NCBI GenBank assembly: GCA_029237735.1 | Contig: JAQZBU010000147.1 | Location: 1-34,266 of the forward strand | Length of the DNA stretch: 34,266 nucleotides | Source of the DNA: Ramlibacter sp. | GTDB lineage: Bacteria > Pseudomonadota > Gammaproteobacteria > Burkholderiales > Burkholderiaceae_C | Reading direction: 5' to 3' | Part shown: positions 14,641 to 23,226 of the stretch, one piece after another | Position numbering within the stretch: position 1 is the stretch's first letter | Layout: each line of letters starts with the position of its first letter | Notes under the pieces: generated by a model | Databases searched by the model: none | Told to the model about the DNA's origin: nothing | Seen by the model: only the letters and a program-made list of their open reading frames with translations | Program-made: the position numbers and the translations under genes

Positions 14641-15612
14641 TCAGTCCACCTTGATGTTGCCGGCCTTGATCACCCGGGCCCACTTGTCGATTTCCGCCTT
14701 CTGGAAGGCCGAGAACTCGGCAGGCGACATACCGGACGGCTCGATGCCCTGCCCCACCAGCTTGGACTTCGTCTCCGGATCGTTGATGGCTTTGATCATT
14801 TCGGCGGCAAGTCTGTCGACGATTGGCTGCGGCACGCCGGCCGGTGCGAAGATGCCCTGCCATGACACGATGGCGAAGCCCGGCAGCGCTTCGGCGATGG
14901 CGGGAACGTCGGGCAGCGACGACGATCGCTTCTCGGACGTCACGCCCAGCGCACGCAGCTTGCCGGCCTTGATGTGCGGCAGCGCCGGCGCGAGGTTCTC
15001 GAAGATGACATCCGCGCCCTGCCCGGACAGGATTGCGTTCAGGGATTCGGCACTGCTCTTGTAAGGCACGTGCACCATTTTGCCGGCGGTCAGCTGCTCG
15101 AAGAAGACGCCCGACAGGTGCTGCGATGTGCCGTTGCCGGACGACGCGTAGTTGATTGAGCCGGGCTTGGACTTCACCGCGGCTATCACGTCCTGCATGG
15201 ACTTGTAGGGGCTGTCCGCGCGCACGACGAGCACGTTAGGCATCGATCCTATCAGCGTGATGGGCTGGAAATTCTTGACGGGGTCGTAGGGCAGCTTCGG
15301 GTAGAGGCTGATGTTGATCGCGTGCGAGCTGATCGTGCCGCCCTGGATGGTGTAACCGTCCGGCGCCGCCTTTGCCGTGAGGTCGGAGCCGGTACTGCCG
15401 CCCGCGCCGGGCTTGTTCTCGATAACGAACGTGGTGCCCAGCGCCGGCCCGGCCTTCAGCGTGACGAGCCGCGCCAGCACGTCGGTGGTGCCGCCGGCGC
15501 CGAACGGCACGATGTACGTGATGGGTTTGGACGGCCATTTATCCTGCGCTTGCGCGATGGTGCCGGCTGCGGCGATCACCAGGGCGGCGGCGAGAATGAT
15601 GCGACGTTGCAT
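14641..15612 (-). CDS. Bug/TctC-family substrate-binding protein
   Basis: A second receptor of the Bug family, 323 residues, with signal peptide (about 1-22, ending AQAQ). Family motifs are WPSKPITYIVPFGAGGTTD, VIENKPGAGG, KAAPDGYTI, LPYDPVKNFQPIT, VPYKSSAESL and the C-terminal APAGVPQPIVDRLA. AAGGAGA precedes the ATG at 15612. It is a stand-alone gene with no transport or catabolic partner, as common for Bug expansions in Burkholderiales. It differs clearly from the receptor at 307, so this is not a local duplication. The 283 bp upstream (15613-15895), divergent to the next gene, show no recognisable element. Confidence 0.92.
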   Translation of the reverse strand: MQRRIILAAALVIAAAGTIAQAQDKWPSKPITYIVPFGAGGTTDVLARLVTLKAGPALGTTFVIENKPGAGGSTGSDLTAKAAPDGYTIQGGTISSHAINISLYPKLPYDPVKNFQPITLIGSMPNVLVVRADSPYKSMQDVIAAVKSKPGSINYASSGNGTSQHLSGVFFEQLTAGKMVHVPYKSSAESLNAILSGQGADVIFENLAPALPHIKAGKLRALGVTSEKRSSSLPDVPAIAEALPGFAIVSWQGIFAPAGVPQPIVDRLAAEMIKAINDPETKSKLVGQGIEPSGMSPAEFSAFQKAEIDKWARVIKAGNIKVD

Positions 15613-15895
15613 GGAAAGTCTCCTTGAGCGTGTGACAGCGATCTCCGCATTGTCGTCAGGGTGCATGCTGATGTAACGCGTGAGTTCATGCGTGCGATCT
15701 TGCCTGCGGCGGTGAAACGCCGAAACCGGGAATGACCCCAACAACAGAAGTAGTCGCCGGGCAGCTCAGCCAGCCGCGGCGTGCTGTAGGCAAGGGCTTG
15801 CGGAAATTTCCGACATCGCCCGATGCCCGTGACTGGCCAGCCGCGCAGACTGTAAATCACACCCGCGCACATCCATCGCGGGCAAGGAGCAACTC

Positions 15896-16135
15896 ATGAA
15901 AGCGTATTACCTATTAGCCCCCCTGGGCGCCGCGGCCCTGGTAGCCGGCTGCGCGTATGACCCGGTCTACACCACTGCGCCTGCCGCCGCCCCTGTGGCC
16001 TATGTGGCGCAGACACCGGCATACGTCGTTCCCAACACCGTTGTGATGGGGGCCGGGCCGGCAATCGTCGACAGCGACGGCGACGGCTACGCCAACCACG
16101 TCGACCGCTGGCCTTACGACTCGCGTTTTCATTGA
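15896..16135 (+). CDS. Small lipoprotein with Asp-rich Ca-binding-like tail
   Basis: The 79-residue product has a lipoprotein signal with lipobox VAGC (Cys19). The mature part is rich in Ala, Pro and Tyr (PVYTTAPAAAPVAYVAQTP), then VDSDGDGYANHVDRWPYDSR, where DSDGDGY resembles a thrombospondin type 3 calcium loop. AAGGAG precedes the ATG. It is predicted to be outer-membrane anchored. No specific role is known. A strong terminator follows. Confidence 0.75.
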   Translation: MKAYYLLAPLGAAALVAGCAYDPVYTTAPAAAPVAYVAQTPAYVVPNTVVMGAGPAIVDSDGDGYANHVDRWPYDSRFH

Positions 16136-16151
16136 ACGCGGCCATTGAATT

Positions 16152-16180
16152 CCGCCGCCTTCGGGCGGCGGTTTCCCTTT
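16152..16180 (+). terminator. Rho-independent terminator
   Basis: A perfect 8-base GC stem, CCGCCGCC/GGCGGCGG, closes a TTCG tetraloop and is followed by GTTTCCCTTT. It lies 16 bases after the stop of the small lipoprotein gene, the expected place for its terminator. Confidence 0.8.
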
Positions 16181-16313
16181 GGGCCGGCACCTGAGCCCGC
16201 ACGCTCTTGCTCACCCGTCTTGCACCCTGTTGCCCGCGGCGGCGGTGTGCGCTGTCACTATCGCGCATCGAATCACGCGGCGCAATCCAACATTAACTGG
16301 AGAGTAAAACATC

Positions 16314-16812
16314 ATGGAAATGAACACACGAACAACTACAGGCGCACTCGCCGCTCTGGGCGGGGTTGCCGTGGGGGCATTGCTGCTCTCGAACAAGCTC
16401 AGGGTCGGCACCGGGGACGTTCCCGCTGTCTCGGTCCACCGGACCGTGGACGTACAGGTTCCCGTCGGCAAGACTCTCATCACAGCGGCGGCGCTGGCGG
16501 CAGGCGCGCTCTTGGCGTCGAAGCTGATGCAGAGAACTGGCGAGTCGCGTTCCACCTCGACGGTGCGCGAGTCTATCGACCTCAACGTACCGGTGAGCAC
16601 CGCGTACAACCAGTGGACGCAGTTCGAGGAATTCCCCCGGTTCATGGCGAGCGTGGACGAAGTCAAGCAGCTCGACGACACGCACCTGCACTGGCGCGCC
16701 ACCGTGGCCGGCAAGCCCAAGGAGTGGGATGCCGATGAAGCGGTTCAAGGAGCTGGTCGAGAGGCGCGGCGTGGAAACGGGCGCATGGCGCGGCACCGTG
16801 ACGCCTCATTGA
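16314..16812 (+). pseudogene. SRPBCC/cyclase family protein with an internal out-of-frame deletion
   Basis: The first frame, from ATG 16314, encodes a start with two hydrophobic segments and then an SRPBCC (polyketide cyclase-type ligand-binding) domain opening: STVRESIDLNVPVSTAYNQW, TQFEEFPRFMASVDEVKQLD, THLHWRATVAGKPKEWDAD (to about 16734). There the homology stops. From 16735 another frame supplies the family's C-terminal helix, RFKELVERRGVETGAWRG, ending at a TGA at 16812. The intervening beta strands (about 70 residues in intact homologues as I recall them) are absent and the junction is out of frame. The original frame instead runs on as unrelated sequence to 16997, overlapping the next gene. 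The gene is almost certainly non-functional. Confidence 0.82.
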
Positions 16813-16827
16813 ACACGGAGCACATCG

Positions 16828-17292
16828 ATGACCAACGAGCCCGATGCACGCGATCTCTTCAATCCATTCATGTTGTGGACGGATATGGGGATGCGTGCGG
16901 CCGAGGTGGCAGTCGCCTCGACCCAGAACATGACCGAAGGTGCCGACCGACTGACGCGCGCCGCTGCCAGTGCGGAAGCGGCCGAGGCGGACGATGACGC
17001 TTCAGGTGACGGCGACAACACGAGCACATGGGCGTCCGCCAGTCTCGGCGGTATGGCGGACATGCAACGCGTGATGTGGGATCTGACGACGCGCAGCTGG
17101 ATGCAATGGATGTCTATGGCCGGCAACCTCATGTCCGCAGGCGCAGGCGTTGGCTTGGCGCGCAAGGTCGCGCACCAGCGCAACCCGTTGGAGGTGGTGC
17201 GCGACAGCATGGAACACGCGTTGGCCTCGCCCGAGCCGAAGCGGCGCCCGCGCAAGGCGGCGGCCAAGCGGCGCACGTCACACAAGCGCTAA
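16828..17292 (+). CDS. Phasin-like protein with basic Ala/Lys/Arg tail
   Basis: The 154-residue protein starts MTNEPDARDLFNPFMLWTDM, continues with an amphipathic helix-rich body (MRAAEVAVASTQNMTEGADR), an acidic stretch around residue 55, a second helical part with MQRVMWDLTTRSWMQWMSMAG, and a strongly basic tail (PKRRPRKAAAKRRTSHKR). Helices followed by an Ala/Lys/Arg tail resemble phasin or PhaF-like granule-associated proteins that bind polyhydroxyalkanoate granules and DNA. This assignment is tentative. ACGGAG precedes the ATG. It follows the broken SRPBCC gene by 15 bases and was probably cotranscribed. Confidence 0.6.
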   Translation: MTNEPDARDLFNPFMLWTDMGMRAAEVAVASTQNMTEGADRLTRAAASAEAAEADDDASGDGDNTSTWASASLGGMADMQRVMWDLTTRSWMQWMSMAGNLMSAGAGVGLARKVAHQRNPLEVVRDSMEHALASPEPKRRPRKAAAKRRTSHKR

Positions 17293-17311
17293 GGTTCCGC
17301 CCGGAGTCTGA

Positions 17312-20300
17312 TCAGCGTCTGGCGAGTTCGCGGCAGCGCGCCTCGTCCAGTGCGTGGCCGCAGCCGTGAAAACCTTGCGCCGCCGCGGCGAAGCTTTCGC
17401 GCGCGGCGTCGCGCTTCCCGGCGGCCAGCGCAACATGCGCCCGCGCTTCGTGCAGGGATGCAAACCAGGCTGGCAGTTTCATCACGACGTTGGCCAGGTA
17501 ATCGGATTGCCGCTCGTGAGTGGCGGCCAGATCCATCTCGTGCGCTCGCGCGGCGGCGATGGTCGCGGGAATCGCGAAGGTGATGCGGCAGCCGGGGCAA
17601 GTCTCCAAAGGGCCGCGCACGGCGGCCTCGGCCTCCTCCAGCACGCCGAGCGCGGCATCAGGATCGGAGGCCATCGCGATGCGAGTGCCGTAGATCCGGT
17701 CCAGCAAGTGAAAGCCGACGTCAGACTGGCGCGCGACGTCCAGCGCTTCGTCAAGCAATGAGCGCGCCTCGTCGCGCCGCCCGCGATACATCGCGAGCTC
17801 CGAACGGCGCTGCAGCGACAGCGCCTCGCCTGTCGCGCCGCCGATCGCGCGGTGTAGGCGACCGCCCGCCTCCAGGTCCTGCTCGGCCGCGTCGAGCTGG
17901 CCGCTGAGCAACCTCGCCTCCCCCCGCAGGGTGACGGCGAAGGCATGGCCGCGCACGGCGCCCAGTCGCTGCGCCTCATCTGCGAGCGAGTCGGCGAACG
18001 CGATCACGTCAGCGTAGGGGCGCGAACCATAGAGAAAGCGCTGCGTGATGCACAGGTGGCCGTCGAACACACGGGTTGCCAGGTGCGGCAGATGGCTGGT
18101 CTCTTTCAGGTCGGCCCACACGCTGCCGTGCAGGTCGCCCCGCGCGTGCGCAGCCGCGGCCTGAGCCCAGGACGCAATGACCAGCGTGCCTTCGTCGCCG
18201 GTCTCCAGCGCGATGCGCCGCACCTCGGCTGCGCGTCGCGTGCCCTCCGCCGGGTCGCCGAAACCCAGCGCCGCGGCGCCGCTGTAGGCCAGCGCTTCGG
18301 CCAGCCGGCCCGCGACCGTCGTCGGGTGGACGTCTCGCAGGTACTTCAGCGCGCCCGGGGGATCGCTCATTTTCACCTGGGCGAGCGCGCGCTTGGCGCG
18401 CAGCTCGTGGGACTGTTCGCTGGGCGCAACGGCGGCGGCAGCGTCGTAGGCGGCGAGCGTGCCGGGGCGGCCCAATGCGTCCATGGCCTCCGCGCGCAGG
18501 GCCAGCGCCTCGGGATGATGGGGGCGGTGAGTGAGCAGCGGATCGACGTGGCGCAACACGTCCTCGAACGCGCCGAGGCGAAACGCCTGGCGCGCCGCTG
18601 CGAGCGAGCACGGCAACGCCTTGTCGGGTTCGCCCGCGGCCAGCCAGTGCTGGCCGACCAACCCGGGCGTGGCGCCGGCTTGCTCGAGCCGCGCAGCCGC
18701 GTCGCGGTGCAGCGCCGCGCGCCGGTGGGGCGGGATACCGTCCACCAAGGCCTCGCGCACCAGCGCGTGGCGAAAGCGGTAACGCGCCTGGGACACCACC
18801 AGCACGCCGGCGGCCAGCGCGCGGTCGAGCCGGGCCAACGCATCGTGTCCTTCGTCAGCCATGAGCGCGACGGCAGCTGCAACGTCGAAATCCTCCGCCG
18901 ACAGTGCGAGCCGGCGCAACGCTTCCATCGCCTCTGGCTCCACGTCGCACAGGCGTTCGGCCAATGCGGACGACACACTGCGGGGCAGGGTCGCGCCGGC
19001 ATCCCCGCTCGCGGTCGACATCTGCGCGAGTTCCACCACGGCGAATGGAAGGCCTTCCGCGCGTTGCGCGATGGTGGCGGCGGCCTCGGGCGCAAGCGGC
19101 GCTCCGGCCGCGCGCACGGCCAGCAGCGCCGCCTCTTCCGCTGTCAACGGCCCGAGTTCGATCGACTCCAGCTGCCCCGCGCGCAGCATGCGCGCGACAT
19201 GCCGCTCCAGCAAGACCGGCAGTGTCGGCCGGCAGGCGAACAGAACGAAGACGGGTGGGCCGCTCGCAGCCAGCTGCACCAGCGCCTCGGCGCTTGCGTC
19301 GTCAGCCGAATGCGAGTCATCCACGATGACGAGCACGGGCTTGTCATCGGAGGTGGCCAGCAGCAGGCGGCGAATCGCCCCCACCATCTGGTGGCGGCCG
19401 AGCGGCAGCGCCAGCGGCATCGCGTCGCCGGTGGTGCTCATTGCAGCCAGCACCGTCCGGGCGTGTGGGCCGACAACTTCGAGGGCTTGCGGCGACTCGC
19501 GCAATAAAGGCTCCACCAGATCGGCTGCTATCCCGTAGGGCCGGGTCCAATCGCTCGCCTGCAGTGAGCGCACCTTCCAGCCGAGGCCGCGTGCTTCCTC
19601 GGCGACACGCCGGCAGAAGGCCGTCTTGCCCATGCCGGCCGGCGCGCGAACCACCGCCCCACCCCGCTCCCCCGCCAGGCCAGCGCGCAGCAGCGTGAGC
19701 ACACGAACCAGCTCCAGCGCGCGGCCCACGAAGCGCGGGGCGGTGCCTTCCATCCCCGCCACGCACTCGCGGTACAGCGCCTCGGCCTGCGGGCCGGGAC
19801 GCAGTCCCATCGCCTGCTGCAGGTGGTCGCGCAGATGGCCCCACCAGCGCAGCGCGGACGAACGGCGGCCCGCGGCGAGCTCTTCACGCATGAGCTGCAC
19901 GTGGGCGGCCTCGTCGGTCGGATCTTCCTGGACCAGCCGTTCCAGGTCGCCGGCCTCGCGCAGCAGGCGCAGGTATTTATCGCGCAGGCGCTGTCGCGGT
20001 GCCTCGGTCCACACCTCGTAGCGCGCGTCGGGCAACAATTCGCCACCGTAGAGCTGGGCAGCCGCCTTGCACGCCTGCTCGTTGCCGCCGGCTAGCGCCT
20101 CGTCGGCGGCTTGCTCGAAGCGCAGGGCGTCGCAGTCGACGCTGCGGTCGGGCAGCAGGAAGACACGGCCACCGCGCAGCACCAGCGCATCCGTCTCCCC
20201 GAGGTATTGCCGGGCATGGTGCGCCGCCTTGCGCAGGTTGGCGCTGCCGGCCTCGGGGTCGAGATGGGGCCACAGCGCCTCCACCACCTGTTCGTTCAGC

Positions 20301-20455
20301 AGGCTTCGCTGCGGCTGCAAGCCGAGCAGTTGCACCAATTCGGCTGCGCGGCGGGTGAGCTGCGCGCGAGAAGCCTCGCCGCCGACGCTGACGCCGAACT
20401 GCCCAAGCAGCCGAATCGACACGGGCCCTGGCGGTTGAACCGGTTGCAGCGACAT
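17312..20455 (-). CDS. SARP/BTAD-type transcriptional regulator with AAA ATPase and TPR domains
   Basis: This 1047-residue cytoplasmic regulator starts with an OmpR-like winged helix (about 12-105: VSIRLLGQFGVSV, ELVQLLGLQP, LWPHLDPEAGSANLRKAAHHAR), then a bacterial transcriptional activator domain (about 110-235). An ATPase/STAND module follows with Walker A APAGMGKTAF (271-280) and Walker B VLVIVDDSHSADD (374-386). The remaining 500 residues are alpha-helical TPR-like repeats with many Ala-rich helix pairs. Large SARP regulators of this layout are best known from actinomycetes, where they activate secondary metabolism or stress genes; they are less common in betaproteobacteria. A GAAGGA site precedes the ATG. 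It is divergent from the cupin-methyltransferase operon across 132 bp containing direct repeats, so that operon is its likely target. Confidence 0.9.
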   Translation of the reverse strand: MSLQPVQPPGPVSIRLLGQFGVSVGGEASRAQLTRRAAELVQLLGLQPQRSLLNEQVVEALWPHLDPEAGSANLRKAAHHARQYLGETDALVLRGGRVFLLPDRSVDCDALRFEQAADEALAGGNEQACKAAAQLYGGELLPDARYEVWTEAPRQRLRDKYLRLLREAGDLERLVQEDPTDEAAHVQLMREELAAGRRSSALRWWGHLRDHLQQAMGLRPGPQAEALYRECVAGMEGTAPRFVGRALELVRVLTLLRAGLAGERGGAVVRAPAGMGKTAFCRRVAEEARGLGWKVRSLQASDWTRPYGIAADLVEPLLRESPQALEVVGPHARTVLAAMSTTGDAMPLALPLGRHQMVGAIRRLLLATSDDKPVLVIVDDSHSADDASAEALVQLAASGPPVFVLFACRPTLPVLLERHVARMLRAGQLESIELGPLTAEEAALLAVRAAGAPLAPEAAATIAQRAEGLPFAVVELAQMSTASGDAGATLPRSVSSALAERLCDVEPEAMEALRRLALSAEDFDVAAAVALMADEGHDALARLDRALAAGVLVVSQARYRFRHALVREALVDGIPPHRRAALHRDAAARLEQAGATPGLVGQHWLAAGEPDKALPCSLAAARQAFRLGAFEDVLRHVDPLLTHRPHHPEALALRAEAMDALGRPGTLAAYDAAAAVAPSEQSHELRAKRALAQVKMSDPPGALKYLRDVHPTTVAGRLAEALAYSGAAALGFGDPAEGTRRAAEVRRIALETGDEGTLVIASWAQAAAAHARGDLHGSVWADLKETSHLPHLATRVFDGHLCITQRFLYGSRPYADVIAFADSLADEAQRLGAVRGHAFAVTLRGEARLLSGQLDAAEQDLEAGGRLHRAIGGATGEALSLQRRSELAMYRGRRDEARSLLDEALDVARQSDVGFHLLDRIYGTRIAMASDPDAALGVLEEAEAAVRGPLETCPGCRITFAIPATIAAARAHEMDLAATHERQSDYLANVVMKLPAWFASLHEARAHVALAAGKRDAARESFAAAAQGFHGCGHALDEARCRELARR

Positions 20456-20471
20456 CGCGATTCCTTCTTCC

Positions 20472-20503
20472 GGGAACGTTTCAGGAACGCCCCGTGTGGA
20501 ACA
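20472..20503. promoter_or_regulatory. Triple direct repeat GGAAC, candidate SARP operator
   Basis: Three heptamers, GGGAACG (20472), AGGAACG (20483) and TGGAACA (20497), lie in the 132-bp divergent region between the regulator and the cupin gene. The first two are spaced 11 bases apart, the spacing used by OmpR-type winged-helix activators including SARPs, which bind heptameric direct repeats; the third is 14 bases further. Binding is inferred. Confidence 0.45.
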
Positions 20504-20587
20504 TGAGTATGCCGTCTATCGAAACAACCGGGTGCAACGATGGGCGATCGGACAGCAAGCACCCGTTGACCACACAGGAGAGCACAC

Positions 20588-20974
20588 ATGCGAATGGCAA
20601 AGGAAGACGTTGACGTCAAGATGCAGATCCCCGGAGCGGTACTGCGCCAGCAACTGGATTTCGGCGATGCAACCGGATACGGCAAGATCAGCGGAGAGTA
20701 CTTCAGCCTCGCGGCGGGCGTCGACACCACGCCGCTGTTCGTCGGGCTGCAAGGCAACTCGTGCCAATGCCCGCACTGGGGGTATGTCCTGCAGGGGCAG
20801 ATTACCACCACCGATGAGCGCGGCGCGCAAGAGACCGTCCGCACGAACGACCTGTTCTATTGGCCGCCCGGTCACAACGTGAAGGTCGACGCAGATGCGG
20901 AGATCGTAATGTTCAGCCCGCAGCACCAGCACAGCCACGTCATCAACCACATGATCGAGAAGGTGAAATCATGA
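20588..20974 (+). CDS. Cupin-domain protein
   Basis: A 128-residue single-domain cupin. The first motif region is SCQCPHWGYVLQGQITTTDE and the second YWPPGHNVKVDADAEIVMFSP. The usual metal-binding His pattern is partial (H63 and H97 or thereabouts are present but the HxH is not), so metal binding is uncertain. Cupins of this size often bind small ligands or act as regulators of a partner enzyme. CAGGAGAG precedes the ATG. Its stop overlaps the methyltransferase start by four bases (ATGA), so the two products are made together. Confidence 0.82.
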   Translation: MRMAKEDVDVKMQIPGAVLRQQLDFGDATGYGKISGEYFSLAAGVDTTPLFVGLQGNSCQCPHWGYVLQGQITTTDERGAQETVRTNDLFYWPPGHNVKVDADAEIVMFSPQHQHSHVINHMIEKVKS

Positions 20975-21792
20975 ACCCGAACAAGGCCCTCTGGGAAAAA
21001 GGCGACTTCACCCGCATCGCCGAGAGCATGCGCGAGAACGGCGAAGACCTGGTGCGGCAGGCCGGCATCAAGCCCGGCATGAAAGTGCTGGATCTCGGCT
21101 GCGGCGACGGAACCACCGCCATCCCGGCGGCAAAGCTCGGCGCCAACGTGCTCGGCGTGGACATTGCGCGCAACCTCGTTGCGGCGGGCAACAAACGCGC
21201 GGCGCAGGCTGGCCTGTCGGCAACGTGCACCATCCTCGAAGGGGACGCGTGCGACCTAAGCGGCATCGAGAACAAGAGCTTCGACCTCGTCATCAGCATC
21301 TTCGGCGCCATGTTCGCGCCCAGGCCTTTCGACGTTGCGCGCGAAATGGTGCGCGTCACCCGGCCCGGCGGGCGCATCATCATGGGCAACTGGATTCCCA
21401 ATGACCCGACGCTGGTCGCGCAGATCCTGAAGATCAGCTCGTCCTACTCGCCGCCCCCGCCTGAAGGGTTCGTGAGCCCGATGACCTGGGGCTCGACCCC
21501 GCACATCATCGAACGCTTCGGCGCAGCCGGCATTGCATCGGAGGAGGCGATCAGCTGGGAGCGCGATAGCTACGTGTTCGACTTCAAGGGCTCGCCCGCG
21601 GAGTTCGTGGACACTTTCCGCCAGTACTACGGGCCCACGATGAACGCCTTCGAAGCGGCTACGAAGGACGGCCGAGCGGACGCGCTGCGCGATGAACTGG
21701 TGACCCTGTTCCAGAGCCAGAACCAGAGCCAGTACCCGAACACCTGCCTGATCCCCGCGACCTTCCTGCGCGTGACGGTGGACGTGGGTTGA
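20971..21792 (+). CDS. Class I SAM-dependent methyltransferase
   Basis: The 273-residue enzyme has the Rossmann motif I VLDLGCGDGTT (39-49), motif II acid in LGVDIARN (near 62), GDACDLS, and post-motif blocks FDLVISIFGAMFAP and VTRPGGRIIMGNW. The FGAMFAP and GNW segments are typical of UbiE/Methyltransf_11-type small-molecule methyltransferases. The substrate is unknown; translational coupling to the cupin and divergence from the SARP regulator suggest a small regulated pathway or stress response. The start is set by the overlap with the cupin stop. Confidence 0.88.
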   Translation: MNPNKALWEKGDFTRIAESMRENGEDLVRQAGIKPGMKVLDLGCGDGTTAIPAAKLGANVLGVDIARNLVAAGNKRAAQAGLSATCTILEGDACDLSGIENKSFDLVISIFGAMFAPRPFDVAREMVRVTRPGGRIIMGNWIPNDPTLVAQILKISSSYSPPPPEGFVSPMTWGSTPHIIERFGAAGIASEEAISWERDSYVFDFKGSPAEFVDTFRQYYGPTMNAFEAATKDGRADALRDELVTLFQSQNQSQYPNTCLIPATFLRVTVDVG

Positions 21793-21810
21793 AAGCCGGT
21801 CGCGCGATGT

Positions 21811-22455
21811 CTATGCGCGCTTGCGCACGATGACATGCGTGGCGCGCTCGCCGGGGATGACCTCGGCGCATTCGTAGCCCAGCGCCCGCATGTCCAGGCC
21901 CTGCCACAGCGGCTCGCCGGCGCCCATGAAAACGGGACGCAGCGCAAGGTGCATCTCGTCGATGAGGCCCGCCTGCAGGTACTGCCGCACCGTCGAAGCG
22001 CCGCCACCGATCCGCACGTCGCCTGTGCCCGCGGCGGCCTTCGCCTGCTCCAGCGCCGATTGAATACCTTCGGTGACGAAGCGAAATTCGGTGCCGCCTT
22101 TCATGCGCAGCGGCGGCCGCGGGTAATGCGTGACGACGTAGACGGGCACGTGGTAGGGCGGCTCATCGCCCCACCAGCCCTTCCAGCTATCGTCGGGCCA
22201 GGGGCCACGCACCGGTCCGAACATGTTGCGCCCGAGTACCCAGGCGCCCACATTCGCGAAGCCGCGCTCGGCCATGCGGTTGTCCACGCCTGTTTCGCCG
22301 CCCTCCTGGCCCTGCATGCTGTGCCAGACCCGTGTCGGGAGAAACCATTCCATGATCGCCATCCCGCCGACGCCCAACGGGTTCTCCAGACCCTGCCGGG
22401 GGCCAGCGGCGAAGCCGTCGAGTGAGATGCCGAAGCTGAGGACGGAGACTTTCAT
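21811..22455 (-). CDS. Dihydrofolate reductase-family (RibD C-terminal-like) protein
   Basis: A 214-residue protein of the RibD_C/DHFR-like family, reading MKVSVLSFGISLDGFAAGP at the start, VLGRNMFGP, VYVVTHYPRPPL in the middle, and GDVRIGGGASTVRQYLQAGLIDEMHLALRPVFMGAGEPLW at the C-terminus, all typical of this family of NADPH-dependent reductases of unclear substrate. The full family length is present. Its start overlaps the stop of the YciI-like gene (ATGA), so these two are coupled. Confidence 0.9.
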   Translation of the reverse strand: MKVSVLSFGISLDGFAAGPRQGLENPLGVGGMAIMEWFLPTRVWHSMQGQEGGETGVDNRMAERGFANVGAWVLGRNMFGPVRGPWPDDSWKGWWGDEPPYHVPVYVVTHYPRPPLRMKGGTEFRFVTEGIQSALEQAKAAAGTGDVRIGGGASTVRQYLQAGLIDEMHLALRPVFMGAGEPLWQGLDMRALGYECAEVIPGERATHVIVRKRA

Positions 22456-22883
22456 GGTGTCTTGGCCTTCTCGGTTTGCGCGCGCAGCCGCTCCTCCCTC
22501 TCACGCAGCTCGGGCGTGAGCGCGTCGCCGAAGTCCTCGGCCTCGTAGATGCGACGGATCTCGATGTCCGAATCGCCCGGCATCGGGTTGGGGCAGCGCT
22601 TGACCCAGTCGATCGCCTCCTGCAGAGACGCGCACTGCCAGATCCAGTAACCGGCCACCAGTTCCTTGGTCTCGGCGAACGGCCCGTCGATCACGGTGCG
22701 GTTCTTGCCGGAGAAGCGCACGCGTGCCCCTTTGGAGCTCGGCTGCAGGCCCTCGCCGGCCTGCATGACGCCCGCCTTGACGAGCTCTTCATTGAATTTG
22801 ATCATCTCGGCGAACAGCTTCTCGGTGGGCATGATCCCCGCCTCACTGTCGGGCGTGGCCTTGACTAGAACCATGAATCGCAT
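22452..22883 (-). CDS. YciI-family (YCII-related, DGPF-type) protein
   Basis: The 143-residue product starts MRFMVLVKATPDSEAGIMPT and contains VIDGPFAETKELVAGYWIWQ, the DGPF motif of YCII-related proteins, with a ferredoxin-like fold. In many proteobacteria such genes stand next to ECF sigma factors or RibD_C-type reductases; only the reductase is present here. The ATG at 22883 has AAGGAGA upstream; an upstream ATG at 22919 lacks homology support. It is coupled to the DHFR-like gene downstream. Confidence 0.88.
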   Translation of the reverse strand: MRFMVLVKATPDSEAGIMPTEKLFAEMIKFNEELVKAGVMQAGEGLQPSSKGARVRFSGKNRTVIDGPFAETKELVAGYWIWQCASLQEAIDWVKRCPNPMPGDSDIEIRRIYEAEDFGDALTPELREREERLRAQTEKAKTP

Positions 22884-22961
22884 GTCGGTCTCCTTGAGTT
22901 GGATGCGCAGCAATGGCACTCCTGACCCTACGACGAACGGGCGGGCGCGGTTTCGACATCC

Positions 22962-23108
22962 TCAGACGTTTACATTGTGGTATCGCTCGAGCTGGCATTC
23001 GTAAGAGGATTCGTTGGCGTAACACGGCGAGGAAACGTTCGGCGCGCGGGGAATGCCTGAGCAGCCGGCCAGCATGAGAATCAAGGCGATGATGATGGGC
23101 TTGGCCAT
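22962..23108 (-). CDS. Small lipoprotein, unknown
   Basis: A 48-residue frame begins MAKPIIIALILMLAGCSG, a textbook short lipoprotein signal with lipobox LAGC, followed by a 32-residue mature part with two further Cys (PCYANESSYECQ) that could form a disulfide. No good ribosome site is visible. The signal peptide and lipobox make a real gene likely; function unknown. It is upstream of the YciI/DHFR-like pair on the same strand, 78 bases away. Confidence 0.6.
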   Translation of the reverse strand: MAKPIIIALILMLAGCSGIPRAPNVSSPCYANESSYECQLERYHNVNV

Positions 23109-23183
23109 GTTCGATGCTGTTGGGACTCGGTGGAAACGGTGGAAACAGATTCAAGTCTGATTTAATCCGCCTCGGTTCCATTT

Positions 23184-23225
23184 AAGCATGCTTTAATCGC
23201 GGCCAGAAGCCCTCAAGCATCCTTT
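23184..23225. promoter_or_regulatory. Palindrome AAGCATGCTT and half-repeat upstream of fic
   Basis: A perfect 10-base palindrome AAGCATGCTT (23184-23193), flanked by TTT and T, is followed 31 bases downstream by AAGCATCCTTT (23215-23225), one mismatch from AAGCATGCTTT. The second copy ends one base before the fic ATG, where a bound protein would block translation initiation or transcription. This fits autoregulation or control by a repressor; no binding protein is identified. Confidence 0.4.
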
Positions 23226-23226
23226 C

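Noticed and set aside
16812..16997. Continuation of the first SRPBCC frame as a 227-residue protein
   Set aside because: After 16734 the translation has no family features, is Arg/Gly-rich and overlaps a better-supported gene in another frame.
17945..19507. Plus-strand open frame of 520 codons within the SARP regulator gene
   Set aside because: It is a mirror frame of the regulator, which has clear Walker motifs and a winged helix.
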